The position numbers and the translations under genes were made by a program. Below the pieces are notes generated by a model. That model was not told the origin of the DNA. It did not search any database and saw nothing but the letters and a program-made list of their open reading frames with translations. This document shows positions 31,901 to 39,687 of a DNA stretch of 64,000 nt, piece after piece. The DNA lies in assembly GCA_041446545.1 (NCBI GenBank), contig JBGOEJ010000005.1, forward strand, positions 1 through 64,000, given 5' to 3'. This stretch comes from Fervidibacter canadensis. Its GTDB lineage: Bacteria > Armatimonadota > Fervidibacteria > Fervidibacterales > Fervidibacteraceae. Within the stretch, counting starts at the first letter, position 1. Each line of letters starts with the position of its first letter.

Positions 31901-32673
31901 CTGCCCTTCCTTCAGGCGTCTTCGTGCGGGTTTGGGGCATGGTCATTACCCTGCGCTTGACAGTAGACCGACAAAATCGTCCACTGCTTTTCGCCCGCCT
32001 TCAAGACCACACGGGAAGCGAAGCGGAAGTCGTCCTTAGCGGCGACAGTTATCAGCAGTTCGCCCACCTCTTTGAAAAGGATGCCCTGCTTTACTTGGAA
32101 GGCACGGTGCGCATAGAAGAGCAGTTCCGCAACGGTGAAACGAGCGAAGAAGAGGAAGAGGCTTTGTTGGTTGCCCGCCTTTACCCCCGTCGGGTGGAAC
32201 GGTTTTCGTTGGACGATGCCCCGCCGAGCCCTCCGCCAACGCCTTCCTCCTCTGCCAAAGGCAATGGGCGGATTGCTGAAGCCTCTTCGGCGTCCCTCCC
32301 AACGACGCCCATCAAGACTGAAGGGTCATCTCCATCCCTCCCGAAAAACTTGCCCTCCTCACGGTTCAACGGGTCAACAGCGCCACCTGCCTTCTCTCCC
32401 GCCAATCCTCCAACCCTTCAAGGGAACGGCGAGAAGGCAGCGGTGCGGTTGCGCCTGTATTTGCCAGAAAAGTTGCCGAAAGAAACGGCAGAGCGGCTCA
32501 AGGCGCTTCTTGTCCAATCACCGGGCGAAACGCCGGTGGAAGCCGTCATCCGAAGCGGCAGTCAAACCAAGACTCGCTTACTCCCCCTGCGGGTTCAACT
32601 CACCCCGCAACTTTATCGGCAACTTGTTGCCCTGCTGGGTAAAGATGCTGTCCGCCTCCTCACCGCCCCATGA
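28993..32673 (+). CDS. dnaE: DNA polymerase III subunit alpha (DnaE)
   Basis: About 1,226 residues. The PHP domain opens with FVHLHVHSEYSLLDG. The palm carries the catalytic aspartates in PDIDLDFPDERREE. GPGRGSAAG and NKSHSAAYALVAYQTAYLKANF are further family motifs. HhH and OB domains follow. Between the OB domain and the C-terminal domain is a proline/serine-rich linker of roughly 70 residues (from about residue 1075), longer than usual. The ATG at 28993 follows GGTGAGGG; the frame is open to 28900 but that part overlaps the preceding gene. Confidence 0.96.
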   Translation: MSAGFVHLHVHSEYSLLDGAGRIKDLVQRACELEMPALALTDHGVMYGIVEFYEACTEAGIKPILGCEIYFTTKSRFDRGSRQYAEASHLLLLCENEVGYRNLIKIVSKAHLEGFYYKPRADKELLAEYHEGLIATSACLASPICKAILQGDLPTAERLACEFREIFGHDNFFLELQNHGLPEQRKVNEALIAMSQKLRIPLIVTNDVHYVRAGDAQAQEVLLAINTGGKTLDDGDRFRFKSHEFYLKSADEMRAIFPDHPDALARTVEIAERCHCLLPLGEPQMPHYEVPEGLTAEAFLCRLCYERLPQRYPEVTEEVKKRLDYELQVICQKGYAGYFLIVWDIVQYARSRGILVGPGRGSAAGCLVSYVLGITNIDPLKYGLMFERFLNPERQSSPDIDLDFPDERREEIIAYVRHKYGEDHVAQIVTFGTLQARAAVRDSGRVLKIDPTLVDRVAKLIPAKLSLAEALEISFELRDLYESDPQIRQWLDTAKAIEGLARHASTHPCGVVIGSRPLIELVPLQRGHDGGVITQYDGASVEKVGLVKMDFLGLRNSTIIGRTVQLVQETEGITIDLNDLPLDDPKTYAMLSEGHTVGVFQMEKTGWRKLLRELKPDRFEHLVPLVALYRPGPMEDIPVFVRRRHGEPIEYLHPKLEPILRDTFGVMLYQEQVMRIANELAGFSMPQAEILMRAMGKKKADLMEKMRPLFLEGAVNNGVSREVAEQLWERMSAFAQYAFNKSHSAAYALVAYQTAYLKANFPVQYMTAFLSANRNFREKIVVGLEECRRMKIPVLPPDINRSDYDFRIEEHNGQKAIRFGLGAIKNVGDNAVSAILQERQRGGPFTDLADFLRRVRPHRSVTRAAVECLIKVGAFDALHPNRQQLLQALELLWEQAGKGTAPVAGQTALFGETPATTTNALPLPEVPDAPLRQRLEWERELLGVFLSANPLQAGYQRVAGRLTHGLDELPALPSGVFVRVWGMVITLRLTVDRQNRPLLFARLQDHTGSEAEVVLSGDSYQQFAHLFEKDALLYLEGTVRIEEQFRNGETSEEEEEALLVARLYPRRVERFSLDDAPPSPPPTPSSSAKGNGRIAEASSASLPTTPIKTEGSSPSLPKNLPSSRFNGSTAPPAFSPANPPTLQGNGEKAAVRLRLYLPEKLPKETAERLKALLVQSPGETPVEAVIRSGSQTKTRLLPLRVQLTPQLYRQLVALLGKDAVRLLTAP

Positions 32674-32763
32674 CCTTTTGTGTGAGACACCTAACAAACT
32701 TTCGGGCGAACTTGTCGGAAACTTGTATGTGGCTGAGACAAATCTGCTGGGAGGTGAAGGGTC

Positions 32764-33342
32764 GTGCGACGACGAATTCTTTTGAGCCTTTTGGCGAGCC
32801 TTTGGGTCTTGGCGTCGCTGGGTTTTGCCGCCGACACTTACGAAGTTGATCCCGCTCACTCCTTCGTGATCTTTCGCTGCCGCAATGTCGCTCAAGCGGG
32901 AGCAGTGTTCGCCTACGGACGCTTCACGGACATCAAAGGCACCCTCGTCGTGGACAAAGACCCTGCCAAAAGTTCTGTTGCCCTCACTATCAATGCCGAC
33001 AGTTTGGACACAGGCGTTCCCGACAGAGACAAGCACCTAAAAAGCCCTGACTTCCTCAACACAAAGCAATTTCCGACCATCACCTTCAAAAGCCGAAGCA
33101 TTCAAGCCATCGGCAAAAATCGCTACCGAGTCACCGGCGATTTGACATTGCACGGCGTCACCCGCACTATCACCGTCACGGTGACGAAGGTCGGAGAGGG
33201 CAAAAACATCAAGGGAATGCAGGTCATCGGTTTTGAAACGACCTTTACCATCCGACGCAGCGACTTCGGGATGAAAGGGCTCATGAACATCGCCGACGAT
33301 CGGGTGGAGTTGATGGTCGCCATCTTGGGCATCCGCAAGTGA
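32764..33342 (+). CDS. YceI-like secreted lipid-binding protein
   Basis: About 192 residues. A signal peptide (RILLSLLASLWVLASLGFAA) is followed by a single lipocalin-like YceI domain: YEVDPAHSFVIFRCRN, DKHLKSPDFLN, FPTITFKS, and VTGDLTLHGVTRTITV. YceI proteins bind polyisoprenoids or other amphiphiles in the periplasm. The start is GTG 32764 with GGGAGGTG upstream. It stands 90 bases after dnaE, so it may have its own promoter, but none is convincing. Confidence 0.93.
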   Translation: MRRRILLSLLASLWVLASLGFAADTYEVDPAHSFVIFRCRNVAQAGAVFAYGRFTDIKGTLVVDKDPAKSSVALTINADSLDTGVPDRDKHLKSPDFLNTKQFPTITFKSRSIQAIGKNRYRVTGDLTLHGVTRTITVTVTKVGEGKNIKGMQVIGFETTFTIRRSDFGMKGLMNIADDRVELMVAILGIRK

Positions 33343-33385
33343 CGGCAGTCGTGGGTGAGTAGCAACACTACTTTGGTGACCCTTT

Positions 33386-34252
33386 ATGGCTTTTTTCCTG
33401 AAGTCCGCCCTGACACTGGGCTTGCCTCCTGCCCTTGTCACTTTCGTCGGGTTGTTGTTGGCTTGGTTAATGGCGAGGCAAGAGCGTTGGTTTTTGAGCC
33501 GCTGGCTGACGGGTTTTGCCATCGCTGTCGGCTATGCCACGGGGCATCGGCTCGCCACAGGCACTTTGCCCCTTTTACCGTCGTCAGCGGAACATTGGCT
33601 ACCGCTGTCGGCAATGATGGCGGCGTTCCTCGGAATCCTTGAGAGCCTGCCGAGCATCCCTCGCTTTTGGCGCTGGCTTTGGCGACTGTTGTTTGGCATC
33701 GCCGCCGTCACCGTGTTGCTGTTGCCGTTGCCGAGTTTGCCGCCGACGGGAAAAGCGATTTGGAGCGTCGGTTTGGGCGTTCTAATGGCAGCAGTTTGGA
33801 CGGGCTTGAACGGGTTGGCAGGGCGCGTGACCGACGCTTCTTTGCCCATCGCCCTCGCCATCACAGCAGCGATCAACAGCGCCGCCCTTTTGATCGCCCA
33901 CACGGCAACTGTCAGCCAACTGTCGGGTGTCCTTGCTGCCGCGATGGGTTCTACTTGCGCTTTCGTCTTGTGGCAACGCCGATGGTCGCTCGCAGGCGGA
34001 GCGACAGGCGTGATGGTGACATTGCTTTTTGGCACTGGTGTCAATGGCGCTTTCTACGCCGACCTGCCCATCGCCTCCGCCCTTTTCCTTTGGCTGGCGC
34101 CGCTAACGGGTTGGCTGCGGGAACACCCTTTCCTTCAAGCGTGGCACCCTATCGCCTCCATTGCCCTGCAACTTGTCGCCACCACCTTACTCGCTGCCAT
34201 CGGGTTGAGCATCGCCATCTGGCAACTTGGCAGACCCACTGGCGGCTACTAA
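33386..34252 (+). CDS. integral membrane protein, unknown function
   Basis: About 288 residues with roughly eight to nine membrane spans and little polar sequence between them. I see no signature motif. The overall size and hydrophobicity resemble small permease-like or ZIP/zinc-transporter-like proteins, but no histidine-rich loop or metal-binding motif is present, so no function is given. It lies between the YceI-like gene (43 bases upstream) and a dienelactone hydrolase gene on the same strand. Confidence 0.7.
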   Translation: MAFFLKSALTLGLPPALVTFVGLLLAWLMARQERWFLSRWLTGFAIAVGYATGHRLATGTLPLLPSSAEHWLPLSAMMAAFLGILESLPSIPRFWRWLWRLLFGIAAVTVLLLPLPSLPPTGKAIWSVGLGVLMAAVWTGLNGLAGRVTDASLPIALAITAAINSAALLIAHTATVSQLSGVLAAAMGSTCAFVLWQRRWSLAGGATGVMVTLLFGTGVNGAFYADLPIASALFLWLAPLTGWLREHPFLQAWHPIASIALQLVATTLLAAIGLSIAIWQLGRPTGGY

Positions 34253-34327
34253 GCCTTTCCAAGGTGGCTTTTCACCTTTCTCGCTGCGTCCAACGAAGTG
34301 GCAAGGAAGCGAAAGGAGGGACGGACG

Positions 34328-35095
34328 ATGCGGAAGTTGATGGCGACGGTTGCGATGTTCATCAGCATGTTGCTGGTCAACAGTGTCGGGATGGCAGCGT
34401 CCGAAGGGGCTATCGTGACGGAGACAGTGAAGTATCGCAGCGGCGAAGAAAAAGTTTCAGGCTATCTGGCGCGTCCCAAAGGCGAAGGTCCCTTTCCTGC
34501 CCTCGTCGTCATCCACGAATGGTGGGGCTTGGTGGACTGGATCAAAGAAAACGCCCGCAAGTTTGCCGAACAAGGGTATGTGGCGTTGGCAGTGGATTTG
34601 TATCGGGGGCAAATCGCCACGACCCCTGATTTGGCGCACGAGTTGAGTCGCGGCTTGCCGACCGACCGAGCCCTGCGGGACTTGAAAGCGGCGGTCGCCT
34701 ACTTGCGCCAACAACCTTTTGTCAATCCCAAGCGCATCGGCGTCATCGGTTGGTGCATGGGAGGTGGTTACGCCTTGCAACTGGCGTTAAGCGCCGATGT
34801 GGCGGCATGCGTGATTTGCTACGGTCGGCTCGTCACCGACCCCGACGAACTCAAACCGCTCAAAGCCGCCGTGCTGGGCATCTTCGGTGATCGGGATCGG
34901 GGCATCCCAGTGGAGATGGTGCGGCAATTTGAGAAGGCGTTGAAGGAACGGGGCATCCCACATGTCATCCGCATCTACGAAGGCGTCGGACATGCTTTCA
35001 TGAACCCCGCCAACAAGGCAGGCTACCACGCCGCAACAGCCCAAAAGGCGTGGCAGGAAATTTTCACCTTCTTGGATCGCCACCTGAAAGGGTAG
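34328..35095 (+). CDS. secreted dienelactone hydrolase-family protein
   Basis: About 255 residues. A signal peptide (LMATVAMFISMLLVNSVGMAA) precedes an alpha/beta hydrolase of the dienelactone hydrolase family. The nucleophile is Cys143 in GWCMGGGY, the acid Asp188 in GIFGDRDRG, and the base His222 in GVGHAF. HEWWGL forms the oxyanion region. The ATG at 34328 follows GAAAGGAGG. It would act outside the cytoplasm on an unknown ester or lactone. It is convergent with the Crp-type regulator gene. Confidence 0.9.
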   Translation: MRKLMATVAMFISMLLVNSVGMAASEGAIVTETVKYRSGEEKVSGYLARPKGEGPFPALVVIHEWWGLVDWIKENARKFAEQGYVALAVDLYRGQIATTPDLAHELSRGLPTDRALRDLKAAVAYLRQQPFVNPKRIGVIGWCMGGGYALQLALSADVAACVICYGRLVTDPDELKPLKAAVLGIFGDRDRGIPVEMVRQFEKALKERGIPHVIRIYEGVGHAFMNPANKAGYHAATAQKAWQEIFTFLDRHLKG

Positions 35096-35120
35096 GGAAG
35101 GAGGACAGGCAATTATCGGC

Positions 35121-35786
35121 TCAAGGTAACCCAACCTTCCCCTCGTTTTGCCCTTGACGAAGCGATAGAAGCCGAAGCAGGAGTTTGCCCCGCTTGGAGA
35201 TGAGAAGACCTACCTGCTGCAATGGTTTTAGGTGCACGGTCACGCATTCACGAGATGTCCCGATAAGGGATGCCAATTGGGCATGGGTGAGAGGCAAGGC
35301 GACGAATCCGTCGGTGCTTTCAGGATTTGCCTTTTCTGCCAACCAACGGAGTGCCTTGACGAGGCGCCTCGGCACCTCTTCCGCTACGCTCGCCACGACT
35401 TCTTCCGTCATGCGCGCCGCTTCATGGAGGGCGAAAAGCAACGCCGTCTTCAAAGAGCCGTCTTGCTCCGCTACCATCAAGAGTTGCTGGGCATTTACCT
35501 GCCAAGCCTTCCCTTTCGTGATGCCTTCAGCGAAATGCCGACGGGCATGGGCGGTCAAACTCTCCTCGCCGAACACATCGCCTGACCCACACCAACGCAG
35601 CAAAACTTCCTTGCCCGTTTCTGTCAACCGATACAGCCGAACATAGCCTGTCTGAACGAGAAAAAGGGCATCGGCAGGGTCGTCGGGAGCAAAGAGCAAC
35701 TCGCCTGCTTGCCATTCCCGAAGACGCATCGGGACACCCTTTTCCTGCAACGCCCTCAACAACGGCGACGCCCGTTGGCTCTTCAT
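35121..35786 (-). CDS. Crp/Fnr-family transcriptional regulator
   Basis: About 221 residues. Residues 20-110 are a cyclic-nucleotide-binding-like beta roll (GELLFAPDDPADALFLVQTG). A dimerisation helix follows, and then the winged helix with LPLTHAQLASLIGTSRECVTVHLKPL as its recognition region. There is no N-terminal cysteine cluster as in Fnr, so it is probably not an iron-sulfur sensor. The effector is unknown. It is divergent from nuoA, with 86 bases between start codons, and a nested dyad (35808-35826) in that gap could be its operator. Confidence 0.9.
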   Translation of the reverse strand: MKSQRASPLLRALQEKGVPMRLREWQAGELLFAPDDPADALFLVQTGYVRLYRLTETGKEVLLRWCGSGDVFGEESLTAHARRHFAEGITKGKAWQVNAQQLLMVAEQDGSLKTALLFALHEAARMTEEVVASVAEEVPRRLVKALRWLAEKANPESTDGFVALPLTHAQLASLIGTSRECVTVHLKPLQQVGLLISKRGKLLLRLLSLRQGQNEGKVGLP

Positions 35787-35807
35787 CAGTCATCACCGTG
35801 CCCGTTG

Positions 35808-35841
35808 GCTTGCTCGTGCAACAAGCGGACTGGGTTATAAT
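35808..35841 (+). promoter_or_regulatory. putative nuo operon promoter with overlapping dyad operator
   Basis: TATAAT at 35836-35841 is a perfect -10 hexamer 31 bases before the nuoA start. The -35 is weak (TTGCTC at 35810-35815, spacer 20). Over that -35 lies a nested dyad: GCTTG and CAAGC (35808-35826), and inside it TTGC-TCGT-GCAA. A weak -35 covered by an inverted repeat next to a divergent Crp/Fnr gene suggests activator or repressor control. Confidence 0.5.
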
Positions 35842-35872
35842 TTGCGACGGCAAACGAGGAGGCGTTGAAGCG

Positions 35873-36346
35873 ATGTTGACAAACTACATCCCCATCGTAG
35901 TAGCCATCGGGTTGGCGATTGCTGTCGCTGGTGGCATGGTGCTGATGTCGCACATCGTCGGGCTTTTGGAGGCGAAGCCCAAACGGGGCAAACTGACTGC
36001 TTACGAGTGCGGCAACGAACCCATCGGTGATGCCCGCCATCGCTTTCCCGTCAAGTTTTATGTCATCGCCATGCTGTTCATCGTCTTTGACATTGAAGTC
36101 GTGTTTTTCTACCCTTGGGCGGTCGTCTATCGGGAGTTAGGGTCGCTGGCGCTAACGGCGATGGCAGTGTTTTTGGGCATTTTGGTCGTCGGCTACATCT
36201 ACCTTTTGCGCACGGGCGCTTTTGAGTGGGAATGGTGGGAACGGGAGCGTTTGCCCGAGGAAGTTGCTTTGCCCGCAGAGCGACCCGCCGAACTGGTGGA
36301 AGTCCGTGAACCATCCGCTGTGCTTGCAGGAGGCGAGAACCGATGA
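35873..36346 (+). CDS. nuoA: NADH-quinone oxidoreductase subunit A
   Basis: About 157 residues. Three membrane spans and the conserved YECGNEPIGDARHRFPVKFY and FIVFDIEVVFFYPWA segments identify NuoA of complex I. The C-terminal tail after about residue 120 is longer and acidic. The ATG at 35873 follows GAGGAGG; the frame is open to 35798 but upstream of the promoter -10. Its stop overlaps the nuoB start (ATGA). Confidence 0.96.
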   Translation: MLTNYIPIVVAIGLAIAVAGGMVLMSHIVGLLEAKPKRGKLTAYECGNEPIGDARHRFPVKFYVIAMLFIVFDIEVVFFYPWAVVYRELGSLALTAMAVFLGILVVGYIYLLRTGAFEWEWWERERLPEEVALPAERPAELVEVREPSAVLAGGENR

Positions 36347-36966
36347 AAGTCAGCATCGTCAAGACGACCATTGACGGGCGAGAGTTGGTCATTGCCCCGC
36401 CCGCCCAAGCGACGGGAGAGGTGCTGGAAGACGAAGGCGTGGACGAAGAGATGAAACAAGTCATCGGGCGCAATGTGTTGCTGGCGAAGTTGGAGGAATT
36501 TCTGCGGGTGAATCCCGTTCAAGCCCTCATCAACTGGGCGCGGGCAAATTCCCTTTGGCCAGCCACTTTCGGGTTGGCTTGCTGCGCCATTGAGATGATG
36601 GCGATGGCGGCATCCCGCAACGATGTGGCGCGGTTCGGCGCCGAAGTTTTTCGGGGTTCGCCCCGCCAAGCGGATTTGATGATCGTCGCCGGGCGTTGCT
36701 CGTGGAAGATGGCGCCTGTCCTCAAACGCATCTACGACCAAATGCCTAACCCTAAGTGGGTTATTGCGATGGGCACTTGCGCTTCCTGTGGCGGTGTCTT
36801 CCAGAACTACGCCATCGTGCAAGGCGTGGACATGATCGTGCCAGTGGATGTTTACATCGCTGGCTGCCCGCCCCGCCCTGAAGCCGTCATTGACGGCATC
36901 TTGAAGTTGCAAGAGAAAATCAAACGGGAACGCATGGGCGAGCACCGCCGACGGGAAGTTCCATGA
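36343..36966 (+). CDS. nuoB: NADH-quinone oxidoreductase subunit B
   Basis: About 207 residues. It carries the ligands of the terminal 4Fe-4S cluster N2: the tandem cysteines in GLACCAIEMM, then GTCASCGG and AGCPPRPEA. SPRQADLMIVAG is also typical. An N-terminal extension of about 50 residues precedes the core. The start is inside the nuoA stop. A HEPN gene, not nuoC, follows 13 bases later. Confidence 0.96.
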   Translation: MKVSIVKTTIDGRELVIAPPAQATGEVLEDEGVDEEMKQVIGRNVLLAKLEEFLRVNPVQALINWARANSLWPATFGLACCAIEMMAMAASRNDVARFGAEVFRGSPRQADLMIVAGRCSWKMAPVLKRIYDQMPNPKWVIAMGTCASCGGVFQNYAIVQGVDMIVPVDVYIAGCPPRPEAVIDGILKLQEKIKRERMGEHRRREVP

Positions 36967-36979
36967 TAAGGTAGCCAAC

Positions 36980-37357
36980 ATGAACCGTGTGGAAGCGATG
37001 GAGCGTGCACAGGAGTTTTTGAAGGTTGCGGAAATGGCGCTAAAGGCAGATTGCTATCAGGCGGCTGCTCTCTGCGTTTATGCCGCTTTGTATTGGGCTG
37101 CCATCGCAGCGTTATCGCAAGTCGGAGTGCAACGGATTCGGTGGTCACATGGGGGTTTGCGGGATGCCTTCCGAAATGAGTTAGTTCGGCAACGGCGAAA
37201 GTATCCTGAAAGTTTTGTGTCCTGGTTGGAAGATGCCTATGAATTGCGAGTAAGGGCGCATTATGAGTTGGTCGGTGCTTCGGTCAAACGAGTTCGGCGC
37301 TTAGTTAATCACGCCGCTGAATTTGTGAAAGCCGTTAAGGAGGCGGCGGCTCCATGA
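36980..37357 (+). CDS. HEPN-domain protein
   Basis: A 125-residue all-helical protein. AQEFLKVAEMALKADCYQAA, followed by AALYWAAIAAL, WSHGGLRDAF and, near the C-terminus, ELRVRAHYELV with HAAEFVKAV, matches the HEPN pattern (paired helices, R-x3-H/D-Y motif). HEPN proteins often pair with a minimal nucleotidyltransferase, as RNase toxin and antitoxin. Here the R-x3-H spacing is shorter than the catalytic R-x4-6-H, so RNase activity is uncertain. Its stop overlaps the start of the next small gene (ATGA). The pair sits inside the nuo operon between nuoB and nuoC. Confidence 0.8.
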   Translation: MNRVEAMERAQEFLKVAEMALKADCYQAAALCVYAALYWAAIAALSQVGVQRIRWSHGGLRDAFRNELVRQRRKYPESFVSWLEDAYELRVRAHYELVGASVKRVRRLVNHAAEFVKAVKEAAAP

Positions 37358-37644
37358 AGCGACAAAAAAGTCGTCGGTTGTTACTTCAACGCCTGCAGGA
37401 ATTGGCGGCAGAAGCCAAAAAGATTTGTCCTGAGGCAGAAGTCACCTTTGAAGCCGAAGGCGTTGAGGAAATAGATGCTTGGCTGCAAGTCGTTGTGCCC
37501 GACGGTCAAGACGAGAAAGTCCACGACGCCCTGCGCCCCTTGCGCAACGCTATCTATGAGGCTGATGGCTTCTGGGTCGGGTTGAATGTCTTGACTCAGT
37601 CAGAAGTGAAAGAAGTGGGAGTGCTCGGAAAGGAGCGTCGCTGA
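37354..37644 (+). CDS. small protein of unrecognised family (copy 2), partner of HEPN gene
   Basis: A 96-residue homologue of the product of 24772-25068, sharing CPEAE, EE-x-DAW, VVV-x-D and W-x-G in the same order. Being coupled to a HEPN gene it may stand in for the nucleotidyltransferase antitoxin of MNT-HEPN modules: DAWLQVVVPD would be the strand with a remaining acidic residue and FWVGLNVL a later strand. The GSxxxG loop of true nucleotidyltransferases is missing, so this is only an inference. Its TGA overlaps the nuoC ATG (TGATG). Confidence 0.65.
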   Translation: MKRQKSRRLLLQRLQELAAEAKKICPEAEVTFEAEGVEEIDAWLQVVVPDGQDEKVHDALRPLRNAIYEADGFWVGLNVLTQSEVKEVGVLGKERR

Positions 37645-38183
37645 TGACGGAGAGCAAGCAAGCGATGACAGCGATAGAGCGCCTGTTGCAAATCGCCGAG
37701 CGATTGAAAAGCCACTTGGGTGACGATGCCGTTGAAGAGGTGAAGGAGCACAACGGGGAAGTTTCGGTCACCCTCAAGCGACAGGTGCTGACCGAATCCC
37801 TGCGTTACTTGCGCGATCAGGAGCACTTTGAGATGCTTGTGGATGCGACAGCGGCAGACTATTCGCAATTGCGGGGCGAACCCCGCTTTGAAGTCGTTTA
37901 CCATTTGCTTTCCCTCACCCATCGGCTGCGCTTGCGGGTCAAGGTGCGCCTGTTTAGTCACGACGCATGGGTGCCGACCGTCTGTGGCATCTATCCCAGT
38001 GCCAACCCTTACGAGCGGGAAATTTGGGACATGTTTGGCATCCGCATTGAAGGACACCCAAACTTGAAACGCATCCTCACTTACGACGAATTTCCCGGTC
38101 ACCCGCTCCGCAAAGATTTTCCCCTTTTCTGGCAGCCGGGCATGCCGCTGGAAAAGCGCGAAGAGCAATTTGAGGAGTGGTAG
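37644..38183 (+). CDS. nuoC: NADH-quinone oxidoreductase subunit C
   Basis: About 179 residues, a separate NuoC (not fused to NuoD). Motifs are YHLLSLTHRLRLRVKV, YPSANPYEREIWDMFGI, and LKRILTYDEFPGHPLRKDFPL. It is part of the peripheral arm near the quinone site. Its start overlaps the stop of the small copy-2 gene, so the inserted pair is translated in line with nuo genes. Confidence 0.96.
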   Translation: MTESKQAMTAIERLLQIAERLKSHLGDDAVEEVKEHNGEVSVTLKRQVLTESLRYLRDQEHFEMLVDATAADYSQLRGEPRFEVVYHLLSLTHRLRLRVKVRLFSHDAWVPTVCGIYPSANPYEREIWDMFGIRIEGHPNLKRILTYDEFPGHPLRKDFPLFWQPGMPLEKREEQFEEW

Positions 38184-38227
38184 CCGTCGGCAAGGAATGA
38201 CCCAAAAATGGAACGAAGGTGATGGCA

Positions 38228-39412
38228 ATGGCGACGGTAGAACGCGAGCAAGCGTTAATGACGGTCAACATGGGACCGCAGCATCCCAGCACGCACGGGG
38301 TGCTTCGGCTCATCCTGACCTTAGAAGGCGAGACAGTCGTGGATGTAGAACCTGTCATCGGCTACCTGCACACGGGCATAGAGAAGGAAGCGGAGTTCAA
38401 GACCTACCACAAGGTCATCACCCTCAATGACCGGCTGGACTATGTGTCAGGGATGACCAACAACTTCGCTTATTCGCTGGCGGTGGAGAAGTTATTGGGC
38501 ATTGAACCTCCTCCTCGCGGGCAATACCTGCGGGTCATCGTTGCCGAATTGCAACGCATCGCCAGCCACTTGGTCTGGCTGGGCACGACAGGTTTAGAGT
38601 TGGGCGTCCTCAGCGCCTTCTTTTATTGCTTCCGTGAGCGGGAAAAGATTTTGGACTTGTTTGAGATGCTGTGCGGGGCACGGCTCACCTACAGTTACAT
38701 CGTCCCCGGCGGCGTCCGTTACGATTTGCCTGACGGCTGGATAGACCGATGCCGACAATTTTTGCGAGAGTTCCCGCAAGCGTGGCAAGAGTTGGACGAA
38801 CTGCTCAGCCAAAATCCCATCTGGCTGGAACGCACCAAAGGCATCGGCGTCATCAAACCTGAAGACGCTATCGCTTGGGGTGTGACAGGACCGAGTTTGC
38901 GAGCGACAGGGGTAGCGTGGGACTTGCGCAAGACGATGCCTTATTCCCGCTACGACGACTTTGATTTTGAGATTGTGACGGAAACGGAGGGCGACACCTA
39001 CGCCCGTTATTGGGTGCGGATGCGGGAGATGTTGGAAAGTGTCAAGATTGTCCAGCAAGCCATAGAAAACTTGCCGCCAGGTCCTGTCTTGGCAGACCAT
39101 CCGTGGGCGACGCCGCCGCCGAAAGAGCGGTTGGACAAAGATATGGAAGCCCTCATCCGCCACTTCCTGTTTTACAGCCGTGGCTACCCTGTCCCGCCGG
39201 GCGAAGCCTACGCCGCTGTGGAAAGTGCGCGGGGCGAAGTCGGCTTTTACATCGTCAGCGACGGCAGCGAAAAACCTTATCGGATGCACATGCGAGCGCC
39301 TTCTTTCATCCATGTCCACGCCCTTCCCATCGCCGCCAGAGGACACTTGGTCGCCGATTTGATCGCCATCCTTGCCAGTTTTGACCCTGTCATGGGGGAG
39401 GTAGACCGATGA
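38228..39412 (+). CDS. nuoD: NADH-quinone oxidoreductase subunit D
   Basis: About 394 residues. MGPQHPSTHGVLRL at the N-terminus forms part of the quinone cavity. GYLHTGIEKEAE, YVSGMTNNFAYSLAVEKL and the C-terminal FDPVMGEVDR are diagnostic. The ATG at 38228 is preferred (GAAGGTGAT upstream), with ATG 38222 also possible. Its last codons overlap the ATG of the following antitoxin gene by four bases. Confidence 0.96.
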   Translation: MATVEREQALMTVNMGPQHPSTHGVLRLILTLEGETVVDVEPVIGYLHTGIEKEAEFKTYHKVITLNDRLDYVSGMTNNFAYSLAVEKLLGIEPPPRGQYLRVIVAELQRIASHLVWLGTTGLELGVLSAFFYCFREREKILDLFEMLCGARLTYSYIVPGGVRYDLPDGWIDRCRQFLREFPQAWQELDELLSQNPIWLERTKGIGVIKPEDAIAWGVTGPSLRATGVAWDLRKTMPYSRYDDFDFEIVTETEGDTYARYWVRMREMLESVKIVQQAIENLPPGPVLADHPWATPPPKERLDKDMEALIRHFLFYSRGYPVPPGEAYAAVESARGEVGFYIVSDGSEKPYRMHMRAPSFIHVHALPIAARGHLVADLIAILASFDPVMGEVDR

Positions 39413-39687
39413 AAGCGACGAAGGTTGCTGAGAAAGCGAAAGCGTCATCCGTCCGCCAGTTGCGTCGGCAGGCGACTGACCTTGTGCGCCAACTCTCGCC
39501 CGAACGGTTGAAGGTGGCGATAGAGTTTCTGGCGTTTTTGAGGGAACGAGAAGAGTGGGAAGCAACTTGGGACATCTTGAGCGACCCAGAAATGATGACG
39601 ATGATTAGAAAAGCCGAGGAACGGTGGCGCAGGCAGGGCAAGGAGGCTTTCTTGCCTTGGGACGAAGCGAAAAAGGCTTTGAAGTGA
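39409..39687 (+). CDS. RelB-like antitoxin
   Basis: A 92-residue charged protein. VRQLSPERLKVAIEFLAFLR, then EATWDILSDPEMM, and a C-terminal segment ending FLPWDEAKKAL match RelB-type antitoxins that pair with RelE/ParE toxins. The N-terminal half is helical and probably mediates DNA binding or dimerisation. It begins inside the nuoD stop codon (ATGA) and ends inside the toxin start (GTGA), so it is fully embedded in the nuo transcript. Confidence 0.75.
   Translation: MKATKVAEKAKASSVRQLRRQATDLVRQLSPERLKVAIEFLAFLREREEWEATWDILSDPEMMTMIRKAEERWRRQGKEAFLPWDEAKKALK

Noticed and set aside
35096..35120. Bidirectional terminator between the dienelactone hydrolase and Crp/Fnr genes
   Set aside because: GGGAAGG and CCTTCCC can pair, but with a loop of nearly 40 bases and no T-run.
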